Positions 56,330 to 64,000 of a stretch of DNA of 64,000 nt are shown here, piece by piece (the first letter of the stretch is position 1; each line of letters begins with the position of its first letter). The DNA is from Psychromonas sp. 14N.309.X.WAT.B.A12. GTDB taxonomy: Bacteria; Pseudomonadota; Gammaproteobacteria; Enterobacterales; Psychromonadaceae. Location of the stretch: the NCBI RefSeq assembly GCF_030397575.1, contig NZ_JAPNXS010000009.1, positions 62,001 to 126,000 of the forward strand. The letters run 5' to 3'. The notes beneath the pieces were generated by a model that did not search any database, had not been told where the DNA came from, and was given only the letters and a program-made list of their open reading frames with translations. The translations under genes were made by a program, and so were the position numbers.

Positions 56330-57256
56330 TCACAAAATGCTTTGCCATAATGCAACCATCAACAACCAAAGTAATACTGCTTTTTTTACTAACGTTAAGC
56401 TTGCAGCGATATGTTTACTTTGTACTGCTTCACCTTCCCCTAATTGTGGAGAAACCACTGTTTTGCCAAAATAAACCGCACTGCCGCCTAAACAAACCTG
56501 TAAAACCGTTGCGCCTGATGCCATCACCCAGCCACCATTGTGACTTTTATAGTCTCTACTCTGTTGATAAGCATTATTTAATGCCTGTTGTGCAGTGCCA
56601 TTAAACAAGCCAATGATTGCAAATAATAAAGCGGTGATTTTAGCGCTGATAAAACCTAATAGATCATCAATACGGGCGCTGCATTTACCAAAATAGTTAA
56701 ACTGTTCGTTTCGATATCCCCACATCGCATCCAGCGTATTACTTAAGCGATGTATAATAACTAATGATGCGCCGCCTAATACAAAATAGATTAAGGTCGC
56801 AGTTACGCCGTCGTGACCATTTTCTAACATGGATTCAGTGGTTGCTCGGCTTATCGCTTGGGCATCAAGTTCACTGGTGTCACGACTTACAATGTAAGAG
56901 CAAAAATGCTGTGCTTTTGATAAATCACCTTCACTTAAAGGCTGATAGATTTGCATACCATGTTGGTTAAGGCTATTTAATGCCACGGCCCAATACACAA
57001 TATAGATGTTAACTAATAGTAAGAGATAAACAGGTAAGATCCACATTAAGAGTAAGTAAATCAACGGTACAGGTAACACTAATATAGCCCAGCTAAACAT
57101 ACCTTTAATAAAGCGTTGTTGCGGCGTACCTTTGTTTAATTTTTTTTCCAGCGTATTCGCTAGATTGCCAAATAAGACTAATGGATGGTAACGATTAGGC
57201 TCACCAATAAAGTAATCAATAACCAAAGCAATCACTAGGGTGAAAAAAACCATCAT
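56330..57256 (-). CDS. cbiB: Adenosylcobinamide-phosphate synthase CbiB
   Basis: Inner-membrane enzyme joining aminopropanol phosphate to adenosylcobyric acid. 308 aa with several helices. Family blocks: LVIALVIDYFIGEPNRYHPLVLFGNLANTLEKKLN at the start, IVSRDTSELDAQAISRATTESMLENGHDGVTATLIYFVLGGASLVI in the middle, and SHNGGWVMASGATVLQVCLGG late. It overlaps the cobC stop by four bases (ATGA), so the two are coupled. Confidence 0.93.
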   Translation of the reverse strand: MMVFFTLVIALVIDYFIGEPNRYHPLVLFGNLANTLEKKLNKGTPQQRFIKGMFSWAILVLPVPLIYLLLMWILPVYLLLLVNIYIVYWAVALNSLNQHGMQIYQPLSEGDLSKAQHFCSYIVSRDTSELDAQAISRATTESMLENGHDGVTATLIYFVLGGASLVIIHRLSNTLDAMWGYRNEQFNYFGKCSARIDDLLGFISAKITALLFAIIGLFNGTAQQALNNAYQQSRDYKSHNGGWVMASGATVLQVCLGGSAVYFGKTVVSPQLGEGEAVQSKHIAASLTLVKKAVLLWLLMVALWQSIL

Positions 57257-57861
57257 AGGCTTGTAAAAGTACCAGAATCTTGATCGTAACTTAATGCTAT
57301 CAGCTCGGCATTTTTATAATCATAACCTGTGCTTACGTTATCCTTAGAGCCCGAATTCGGGGTTAGGTGAGGGATAAACTGCGCCATAAAACAACGTAAG
57401 ATATCACCATGAATAATGATTAAACTAACTTCCTTTGCTGCGTTTTTAAGCTCTTCTCGTAAGGTTGCTTCAAAACGGGTTACTAACTGTTTTGAACTCT
57501 CACCATGCTTGGGTTTGCAGTCGGTAATCTGAGAAGTTATTTCATCATAATCACTTAACGTATTCACTTGATGGGTAAATTTACCTTGCCAATCGCCAAA
57601 ATGACGCTCTTCAAAACCTTTCACTGGCACTGGCGTTATTTGTAAGAGTTGTCCACAAACATCCGCGGTTTGCACTGCTCTGCCCAAGGGGGAAGTCAAA
57701 ATTTTAGTGATATTTAATTGGCGACACTGCTCTGCTAATAATGCAGCTTGTTGTTTGCCTTGTGGCGTAAGTGGGCTGTCTAGTTGACCTTGAATACGCT
57801 GTGCAACATTCCATTCAGTCTGTCCATGACGGGCAAGATAAAAAGTAGTTTGGTTATTCAA
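57253..57861 (-). CDS. cobC: Alpha-ribazole phosphatase (histidine phosphatase family)
   Basis: Removes phosphate from alpha-ribazole 5'-phosphate or from the coenzyme in the last steps of B12 synthesis. 202 aa. The phosphohistidine motif LARHGQTEWNVAQRIQGQLDSPLT is at residues 9-32, and the second His is in LIIIHGDILRCFMAQ. The only suitable start is TTG 57861, with AAGAG about seven bases upstream, as no ATG lies near. Its place beside cbiB and cobD separates it from general phosphoglycerate mutases. Confidence 0.87.
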   Translation of the reverse strand: MNNQTTFYLARHGQTEWNVAQRIQGQLDSPLTPQGKQQAALLAEQCRQLNITKILTSPLGRAVQTADVCGQLLQITPVPVKGFEERHFGDWQGKFTHQVNTLSDYDEITSQITDCKPKHGESSKQLVTRFEATLREELKNAAKEVSLIIIHGDILRCFMAQFIPHLTPNSGSKDNVSTGYDYKNAELIALSYDQDSGTFTSL

Positions 57862-57992
57862 TGTACACTCTTAAATTAGTAAAGGTGAAAGTTAAGACAA
57901 TCATAATCAAATTTGATTCAATAGACTAACTGATTTTAACGTATCTAAGCTATTGAATATAAGAGCATAGTATAAGGAGCGAAATGGAGAGT

Positions 57993-58024
57993 AAACAGTT
58001 ATCAAAGATTATTGATAACTGTTT
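57993..58024 (-). terminator. Terminator after cbiX
   Basis: AAACAGTTATCAA and TTGATAACTGTTT form a perfect 13-bp stem with a 6-base loop, about 50 bases beyond the cbiX stop. It separates the cobW-cobN-bluB-cbiX part from cobC-cbiB-cobD. The T tract is short. Confidence 0.6.
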
Positions 58025-58071
58025 CTTGGTAAGCTTTCTACGTAAGCCCCCAATTTAATAGTGCGCGAATA

Positions 58072-59250
58072 CTATTTACGATGTGCTAGTGCTTCGCCTT
58101 GTACACCATTCTCGATACGCTCTTTTTCTTCATCTAATAATTCTTGAGGAAATTGACTCATAAAGCAGTTACAAATACCCTCACCAATCATTGTTCTTGG
58201 TCCTAGTGGGTGTGCAATGTGCTTATAGACGCCATGGCTATGAGGTTCTGCATGACTGTGACTATGTGCATGACTATGATCGTGCGAATGACCGTGAGCA
58301 TGGCTGTGATCATGAGAATGGTCGTGGCTATGGTCATGCGAATGACTGTGGTCGTGATCATGGCTATGCGCTTCAGGATCTTGATACTCTGCATGGTGGT
58401 GATGAACGTCTACTTCACCCGCCGCTAAACGACGCTTAAAGGTCGCCATTAAATCTTCACCTTGTACTTGTTGGTTATCCATAATATTACGAACACGTAC
58501 TTCAAAGGCATCAATTACTTTGTCGTGATCACGTAGGTACGGTGTGTTAATGAATTCAACTTCTGGGTTCTCTTTTGCTACTTTATCAATATATCCAGAA
58601 ATACGTTTAATTAAACGACCAGTGAACAAGAAGTAAGGCGCAACAACAATACGCTTAAAGCCAAGCTTTAATAGTTTCTCAAGACCTACACCCACTGACG
58701 GATAAGTCACACCAGAGTAAACGGTATCAGCCCAACCAAAGCCCATATTTTCACTTACAATACGTGTTAGTTTAGCAGCTTCTGCATTAGCCTCAGTATC
58801 TGAAGTACCACGCCCTACTACCACCAGCATAGTATCGTAAAGTTCTTTAGGGGGATTGTCCGCATCCAGTCCTAATGATTCATAAATACGTGCTTGAAAG
58901 GCGTTGATCATAGGTTGTTGTAAACCTAATTCTTGACCGTAAGTCACTTGTAAGCCCGCATTTTTTTCTTCAAAGGTAGTTAATACCGATGGAATATCAT
59001 TTTTCGCATGAGTGGCTGCAAATAACATGCCTGGTACCGCATATATATGGTTAACCCCTTGTGCGATTAGGCTATTCAATCCCATATGGATATTAGGTGC
59101 AGAATACTCTAAAAAACCATATTCAATAGGCATATCAGGGAAGCGTTTTTTTAACCCTTCTGCTACTAATGAAAATTCAACTTCAGCATCTTTATCACGA
59201 CTACCGTGACCACATACCATAATGCCTTTTTTAACTACTTGTTCATTCAT
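58072..59250 (-). CDS. cbiX: Sirohydrochlorin cobaltochelatase CbiX with His-rich tail
   Basis: Class II chelatase that inserts cobalt early, into sirohydrochlorin. Two CbiX modules: KKGIMVCGHGSRDKDAEVEF (His15) with MLFAATHAKNDIP in the first, and LVVVGRGTSDTEANAEAAKL with VVAPYFLFTGRL in the second. Residues 283-339 hold 26 histidines in His-Ser/Asp/Ala repeats, likely a cobalt store. A tail with GICNCFMSQF follows; long CbiX proteins with a His-rich region and C-terminal Cys motif are known from Bacillus. ATG 59250 is chosen over the open frame upstream since it gives the standard start. Length 392 aa. Confidence 0.9.
   Translation of the reverse strand: MNEQVVKKGIMVCGHGSRDKDAEVEFSLVAEGLKKRFPDMPIEYGFLEYSAPNIHMGLNSLIAQGVNHIYAVPGMLFAATHAKNDIPSVLTTFEEKNAGLQVTYGQELGLQQPMINAFQARIYESLGLDADNPPKELYDTMLVVVGRGTSDTEANAEAAKLTRIVSENMGFGWADTVYSGVTYPSVGVGLEKLLKLGFKRIVVAPYFLFTGRLIKRISGYIDKVAKENPEVEFINTPYLRDHDKVIDAFEVRVRNIMDNQQVQGEDLMATFKRRLAAGEVDVHHHHAEYQDPEAHSHDHDHSHSHDHSHDHSHDHSHAHGHSHDHSHAHSHSHAEPHSHGVYKHIAHPLGPRTMIGEGICNCFMSQFPQELLDEEKERIENGVQGEALAHRK
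58234..58404 (-). repeat. Short tandem repeats coding the His-rich segment of CbiX
   Basis: Degenerate CAT-AGC/GAC-CAT type units in tandem encode alternating His-Ser and His-Asp. Such arrays can gain or lose units, so strains may differ in the number of histidines. Confidence 0.8.
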
Positions 59251-59345
59251 TTTAAATCTCTTTTTCTTATCTATATTTATGCTGAGCTGATTTGGCTGCC
59301 ATGGTACCAATAGCCATAAAAACAGCAACGTTAACGTATCATTAA

Positions 59346-59999
59346 TTACACTTTTTCTGGCCAACGGTTCTCAAACAAAAATGTTTCTATGGGAGCGGCC
59401 TCTCCCCACTTTTGCTCGATTAACATTGGCTTTTCATAAAACTTTTCAACATGGCCAATGCATAAAATCGCAATGGGCCGGCTGTCTTCTGGCATATTCA
59501 ATAGGTTAGCTAATTGAACTGGTTCAAACAATGACACCCACCCTAACCCAATACCTTCTGCTCGCGCTGCTAACCACATATTTTGAATAGCACAGGATAC
59601 TGATGCTAAATCCATATCTGGCATAGTCCGACGGCCAAATACATGCTTTTCACGACCATCGGGTAATGCAACAACAATCAATTCTGCACATTCAGCAATT
59701 CCCTCTACTTTTAACTTTAGGAATTCACTTTTACGTTCATCTAATAAATTAGCCGTTGCAGTTCGTTCTGCGGCAACGAGCTGTTGAATATCACTTCGTA
59801 GCGGTTTACTGGTCACACGTATAAACCGCCACGGTTGCATTAAACCTACACTTGGCGCTTGATTTGCGACGGTTAATAAACGCAACAATAAGCCTTCTTC
59901 CAACGGTTTAGGGCTAAAGTGACGCATATCGCGGCGCTCTTTAATCACTTTATAGATAGCCTGCTTTTCACTTTCTTGATAACTGTGCTGGCTCTTCAT
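59346..59999 (-). CDS. bluB: 5,6-dimethylbenzimidazole synthase BluB
   Basis: Oxygen-dependent nitroreductase-fold enzyme that breaks FMNH2 to form the lower ligand of B12. 217 aa. KVIKERRDMRHFSPKPLEEGLLLRLLTVANQAPSVGLMQPWRFIRVTS is the FMN-binding start, and RRTMPDMDLASVSCAIQNMWLAARAEGIGLGWVSLFEPVQLANLLNMPEDSRPIAILCIGHV the core typical of BluB. It overlaps the cobN stop by four bases (ATGA). It implies that the cell makes its own lower ligand in the presence of oxygen. Confidence 0.93.
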   Translation of the reverse strand: MKSQHSYQESEKQAIYKVIKERRDMRHFSPKPLEEGLLLRLLTVANQAPSVGLMQPWRFIRVTSKPLRSDIQQLVAAERTATANLLDERKSEFLKLKVEGIAECAELIVVALPDGREKHVFGRRTMPDMDLASVSCAIQNMWLAARAEGIGLGWVSLFEPVQLANLLNMPEDSRPIAILCIGHVEKFYEKPMLIEQKWGEAAPIETFLFENRWPEKV

Positions 60000-62900
60000 G
60001 ACTTACTCTCTTGCATCTCATCACACTGTAACAATAAGTCTTGTAGCTTTTCTTGATATTCATCAGGTGCTTGCCATAAACCACGCTGTGCAGCTTCCAT
60101 TAATCGTTCAGCCATTTCTTCCATTATCTGTGGGTTATTGTCTTTTAAAAATTGTTGGTTAGTCGGATCCATCAACAAGGTGTCGGTGACTTGCTGATAT
60201 TGATAATCGGCTATCAAATCAGTAGTCGCATCGTAGGCGAACAAATAATCTACTGTCGCCCCCATCTCGAAAGCACCTTTGTAACCATGTTCTCGCATTG
60301 CTTCGATCCATTTCGGATTCAATACGCGAGAACGCAGTACTCGGTTTAATTCCTCTTTCAAAGTACGGATCACTGGTTTGCTTGGATTGCTATGGTCACT
60401 ATGATAAATGGTCGGCGCTTTCCCAGAGTAAACCTGAGCAGCATTGCTCATGCCACCTTGGAATTGATAATAATCATCAGAATCCAGCAGATCATGCTCA
60501 CGATTATCTTGGTTTTGCACCACTACGTCGATATTGCTTAGCCTATCTAGAAAGGCCTCTTTTGCCTGTACGCCATCTTTATCGCTGTTACCATAAGCGT
60601 AACCGCCCCAGTTTAAGTAGGCTTCAGCTAAATCGCTTTTTTCTTCCCAACAGCGCTCATCAATCAAACCTTGTAAACCTGCACCGTAAGCGCCCGGTTT
60701 CGAGCCAAATACACGATAACTTGCTTGTCGTTTTGCTTCGTCAATTGTCATACCGTAGGCAATTAACTCTGCTTCGCGTTGTTGTATATTATGCTGAATT
60801 AAATTGCCATTACCTGGCTCATCAAGTTTACTAATGGCCACTACGGCGGCATCAAAGAGCGCCATTACGTTTGCAAAGGCATCACGGAAAAAACCAGATA
60901 CTCGTAGTGTTACGTCAACACGCGGTCGGTTCAGTAATTGGAAGGGAATAATTTCAAAATCTACTACACGATGACTCCCTTCTGCCCAAATGGGTTTTAC
61001 ACCCATTAACGCAAAGGCCTGTGCAATATCATCACCACCGGTACGCATGGTCGCCGTTCCCCACACCGATAAACCGAGTTGTTTAGGGTAATCCCCTTGC
61101 TCTTGTAGATGACGATGTATTAACGCTTGGGCCGATTGCTGGCCTAATACCCAAGCGGCTTTAGAAGGAATAGCTCGGTTATCTACGGAATAAAAATTAC
61201 GCCCGGTAGGCAAAGTATCTAATCGGCCACGCGTAGGCGCGCCACTTGGCCCGGCCTCAATAAACTTACCATCAAGCCCATCTATGATCGCGCTCAACTC
61301 ATTTTCAACACTTTGTTGTAAGGCGCTATGGATAGTGTTTTGGGCATAAACCAGTAAAGCATGGCTTGCAGGAAAAGCTATCAATTCAGCGAGATCGTTA
61401 TTCGCCAATAAATAGTGTTCTACCCACTGTAAAGCCAGTAACTCTAAACGTTCTCGCGTGTCTGCAGTACTACGCCATAATGACTCACTGATATTGACTA
61501 ATAGCGCTGGTTGTTCGCCTAACCATGGCTCACGCCCAGCACTTAACGGGTCAAATAGCTCGCCATCAATCCGTAGAGAAAAGTCCTTCACTAAACAATG
61601 CAAAATACCTTGGTTGATCTGCCCTTCTCCGCGTGGCAAACGTAATAAGGCAACCAAAGTATTGGCCACTTTATGCTGCTCTGGCAATTGTCCTAAAATA
61701 TGTAAACCATGACGGATTTGCGCTTCTTTGATATCACATAAATAGGTATCTAACTCTTCTAAAACTTGGTTTTCATCGCCACGCGCTGCTTCATTTAATT
61801 CATCTAAGATGTTGGTACTTTGTACTTTTTCTAAAATTTGTTCTCTTAACCACACTTCACGGCGTGTATCCAACCCTTGCGCTTGATAGTATTCATCCAC
61901 CAGCCCTTCTAATTCGGCCATATCACCATAGGTTTCCGCACGCGCCATCGGTGGCATCAGGTGATCCACTATTACCGCCTGTGTTCGACGTTTAGCCTGT
62001 GCCCCTTCACCGGGATCATTGACAATAAACGGATAAAAGTGAGGCATTGGGCCTAATACTGCATCTGGCCAGCACTCATTAGATAACGCTAATCCTTTAC
62101 CGGGTAACCACTCAAGGTTGCCATGTTTACCTACGTGAATAACGGCATTCACTTGATAAGTAAAACGCAACCAAAAATAGAAGGCTAGGTAGTTATGTGG
62201 TGGCACTAAATCAGGATCGTGGTAATTGGCTAATAAATCGATATTAAAGCCACGCGCAGGCTGAATACCAATAAAGGTTTCACCCAATCGGATCCCTGCA
62301 ATCATCAAACGTCCATCACGACATTTAAGGTCATCTTCAGGTTGCCCCCAGCGATCGGTAATCGCTTGCTGACTGACTAACGGTAACGCTGCAAAATACC
62401 TTTTGTATTCAGTTAGAGAGAGACTTTGCCAACACGCTAAATGATGTAAGGTATTTGGATTGTTGGTAACGGATTGTAGTAGCTGTTCAATCAGTTGGTT
62501 ACCATTTTCTGGAACCTCACCAATCGGATAACCTGCTGTTTTTAGTTTAGTTAATATATTGACTGTCGAGTTCGGAGTATCTAACCCTACACCATTGCCT
62601 ATTCGACCATCTTTTGTTGGGTAGTTTGCTAGGATCAAGGCAATGCGTTTATCTTGATTAGCGGTTTGAGATAACTGAATATATTTTTTAGCCAATTCAA
62701 TCACAAACAACGCACGCTCTTGGTGTAATTGATATTGCACGAGTGATATTTGTGTTTTTTCGTCATAAAAGGCTTCACTTTTGAAGCTAATGGCGCGAGT
62801 TAATACCTTGCCATCCATTTCCGGTAACACCACTTGCATGGCGATATCACGACTACGTAGGCCTTGCTTATAATCGTTCCAATCTTCTAAAGTACTACTC

Positions 62901-63787
62901 GATAAGACTAACTGTAAAATAGGAATATCTACGTCAAACAAGCGTGTAAAGCTATTTGGCTGAGAACTTAACCCCGGTGTGCTGACAGTGTTTGATGCAA
63001 AGCCTGTAGAGTTTAAAATCAAACGACAATCATGCTCAACAAGCAAGGCATTGACAACTTGCATTGCCTGCGGATCTTTTAATGAGCTGATCACTATGGG
63101 TAATGGATTCAATCCACTATCTGACATTAATTCAATAAGCTTATCAAACATCTGGCAGTTAGCTGATTGTAAATGACTACGATAAAAAAGCAGTGCAACT
63201 ACTTGCTGCCCAGCTTGCCAGTGTATTTTTTCTTGGTTATAAAACTGTGCAACAGGTAGAAATTCCGCCTCAGTATAATCCACTGAAAGGTCAAAAAACT
63301 GCTTATTTAAAAAGGTAAATAACTGTGCACTATTATCAATGCCACCAGCTCGGCAATAGCGCCAAACTTGATGCTGAACTTGCGTAGACACAGTCGATAA
63401 CTCAATCAACTCGGGATCGATGTTATCATCACCAGGCACTAAAATAAGATGGCGATTAGGTGCTTCTTTCGACCAACGAATCAGTCCTTCCACACCATAT
63501 TGCCAATAAGCTTTGCCACCTAATAACGACACCACCACCACCTGCGCTTGCCCTAGTACTTTATCTTCATAAAGATCAAAGGCGGCTGGCTTTAATAAAT
63601 TAGTCCAATTCACTAAACGCGTTTCTGCTAAAGCGTGTGTTTCACTCACTGCTTGATATCCAGCAGAAAGCGCCGTTAATTGACTATCGGCGGCGCTGAA
63701 CACCACTAAAGGTGCAGGGGATTGTGCTAAATCCACAATCCCCTCTTGCTCAACAAACCCGCCTGGTTGTGCTGCTAATAGGTGCAT
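59996..63787 (-). CDS. cobN: Cobaltochelatase subunit CobN
   Basis: Large subunit (1263 aa) of the ATP-dependent chelatase that inserts cobalt into hydrogenobyrinic acid diamide in the late-insertion pathway. Conserved blocks: VIHVGKHGNLEWLPGKGLALSNECWPDAVLGPMPHFYPFIVNDPGEGAQAKRRTQAVIVDHLMPPM, TLPTGRNFYSVDNRAIPSKAAW, LSVWGTATMRTGGDDIAQAFALMG, and DRLSNIDVVVQNQDNREHDLLDSDDYYQFQGGMSNA. Partners CobS/CobT or ChlI/ChlD are not in the window. AGAGG lies 11 bases before the ATG, and the gene begins seven bases after cobW. Confidence 0.95.
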   Translation of the reverse strand: MHLLAAQPGGFVEQEGIVDLAQSPAPLVVFSAADSQLTALSAGYQAVSETHALAETRLVNWTNLLKPAAFDLYEDKVLGQAQVVVVSLLGGKAYWQYGVEGLIRWSKEAPNRHLILVPGDDNIDPELIELSTVSTQVQHQVWRYCRAGGIDNSAQLFTFLNKQFFDLSVDYTEAEFLPVAQFYNQEKIHWQAGQQVVALLFYRSHLQSANCQMFDKLIELMSDSGLNPLPIVISSLKDPQAMQVVNALLVEHDCRLILNSTGFASNTVSTPGLSSQPNSFTRLFDVDIPILQLVLSSSTLEDWNDYKQGLRSRDIAMQVVLPEMDGKVLTRAISFKSEAFYDEKTQISLVQYQLHQERALFVIELAKKYIQLSQTANQDKRIALILANYPTKDGRIGNGVGLDTPNSTVNILTKLKTAGYPIGEVPENGNQLIEQLLQSVTNNPNTLHHLACWQSLSLTEYKRYFAALPLVSQQAITDRWGQPEDDLKCRDGRLMIAGIRLGETFIGIQPARGFNIDLLANYHDPDLVPPHNYLAFYFWLRFTYQVNAVIHVGKHGNLEWLPGKGLALSNECWPDAVLGPMPHFYPFIVNDPGEGAQAKRRTQAVIVDHLMPPMARAETYGDMAELEGLVDEYYQAQGLDTRREVWLREQILEKVQSTNILDELNEAARGDENQVLEELDTYLCDIKEAQIRHGLHILGQLPEQHKVANTLVALLRLPRGEGQINQGILHCLVKDFSLRIDGELFDPLSAGREPWLGEQPALLVNISESLWRSTADTRERLELLALQWVEHYLLANNDLAELIAFPASHALLVYAQNTIHSALQQSVENELSAIIDGLDGKFIEAGPSGAPTRGRLDTLPTGRNFYSVDNRAIPSKAAWVLGQQSAQALIHRHLQEQGDYPKQLGLSVWGTATMRTGGDDIAQAFALMGVKPIWAEGSHRVVDFEIIPFQLLNRPRVDVTLRVSGFFRDAFANVMALFDAAVVAISKLDEPGNGNLIQHNIQQREAELIAYGMTIDEAKRQASYRVFGSKPGAYGAGLQGLIDERCWEEKSDLAEAYLNWGGYAYGNSDKDGVQAKEAFLDRLSNIDVVVQNQDNREHDLLDSDDYYQFQGGMSNAAQVYSGKAPTIYHSDHSNPSKPVIRTLKEELNRVLRSRVLNPKWIEAMREHGYKGAFEMGATVDYLFAYDATTDLIADYQYQQVTDTLLMDPTNQQFLKDNNPQIMEEMAERLMEAAQRGLWQAPDEYQEKLQDLLLQCDEMQESKS

Positions 63788-63793
63788 TAACGA

Positions 63794-64000
63794 TTAAACC
63801 TCTGCGCTTTTTAAAATAGCGGTCACGGTAGCTTCATCTAAGCCTTTACCGATTAATACTAGTTCTGTCTTTGGCGTTTCAACGGCTTCCCATAAACGGT
63901 CAAAATGTACATCTAAACGTTTACCAACGGCTTGTAATACTTGGCGCATCGGTTTGTTTTGAACGGCTGCAAAACCTTTGATACGAAATAAATTAAACTC
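63794..64000 (-). CDS. cobW: CobW family GTPase, C-terminal part (runs off the window)
   Basis: The last 68 codons of a frame that enters from the right edge: LFRIKGFAAVQNKPMRQVLQAVGKRLDVHFDRLWE, then TELVLIGKGLDEATV, ending in AEV. This is the CobW C-terminal domain. CobW is a G3E GTPase thought to deliver cobalt to CobN; its place directly upstream of cobN fits. The GTPase half and any cobalamin riboswitch would lie beyond the window. Confidence 0.88.
   Translation of the reverse strand, partial: EFNLFRIKGFAAVQNKPMRQVLQAVGKRLDVHFDRLWEAVETPKTELVLIGKGLDEATVTAILKSAEV

Noticed and set aside
57984-58058. Plus-strand ORF of 24 codons with a good AAGGAG between cobC and cbiX
   Set aside because: It is antisense to the transcription unit, contains the terminator hairpin, and has no clear promoter. 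The ribosome binding site alone is not enough.
58234-58404. Possible CRISPR-like or direct-repeat array
   Set aside because: The repeats are short, have no spacers and keep the reading frame of CbiX; they code for the His-rich tail.
58191-58439. Plus- and minus-strand ORFs across the His-rich part of cbiX
   Set aside because: They are shadows of the low-complexity repeats in another frame; all reading support lies with the CbiX frame.
59251-59364. Upstream extension of cbiX overlapping bluB
   Set aside because: It would add 38 residues not found in the family and overlap the end of bluB; ATG 59250 gives the standard protein start.

Overview
The window is chromosomal DNA from an AT-rich marine gammaproteobacterium, most likely Psychromonas or a close relative in the Alteromonadales. 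Evidence: mnmA-hflD-purB followed by roxA, htpG next to adk, a large FAD/Fe-S D-lactate dehydrogenase of the Shewanella Dld-II type, and an FMN riboswitch ahead of a RibN-like transporter. This placement is an inference from gene content; no rRNA or tRNA gene is visible.

Layout. 1-4.1 kb: the N-terminal part of a dCache sensor protein, a DUF2750/DUF1007 pair, L-serine deaminase and a membrane-anchored FKBP isomerase. 4.2-16.1 kb: a two-gene RND efflux operon, a nitroreductase facing a LysR regulator, a D-lactate dehydrogenase, a small frameshifted gene and a chemotaxis receptor. 16.4-26.8 kb: housekeeping core (mnmA, hflD, purB, a DMT exporter, roxA, a flavin reductase-like protein, an NlpC/P60 lipoprotein, adk, htpG). 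htpG has a good sigma-32 promoter and adk a perfect CRP-type palindrome. 27-30.6 kb: an alpha/beta hydrolase, an EF-hand/YHYH secreted-protein pair and a RibN-like transporter. 30.9-31.25 kb: the FMN riboswitch, interrupted by a small repeat element.

31.4-53.1 kb, all on the minus strand: an exopolysaccharide locus of the Wzx/Wzy type. One operon holds the initiating phosphotransferase (WcaJ type), a beta-barrel porin, a short Wza-type OPX protein, a Wzc-type tyrosine autokinase and a PHP phosphatase. Behind it lies an AT-rich, patchwork set of acyltransferases, glycosyltransferases, a Wzy-like polymerase, two flippases, a nucleotide-sugar epimerase and an outlying sulfotransferase. 53.4-55.1 kb: a periplasmic binding protein resembling PheC, and a DUF302 protein. 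55.2-64 kb: a minus-strand cobalamin cluster (cobW end, cobN, bluB, a His-rich cbiX, cobC, cbiB, cobD).

The most interesting signal is a dispersed repeat of about 160-220 bp with ATACCAAT/ATTGGTAT ends. It is present in three copies plus a decayed fragment. One copy sits at the tip of the variable stem of the FMN riboswitch, and another sits in the loop of the hairpin downstream of roxA. Both insertions leave the surrounding RNA stem able to form. A small gene at 13.7-14.0 kb is split by a -1 shift exactly at an in-phase A AAA AAC heptamer.
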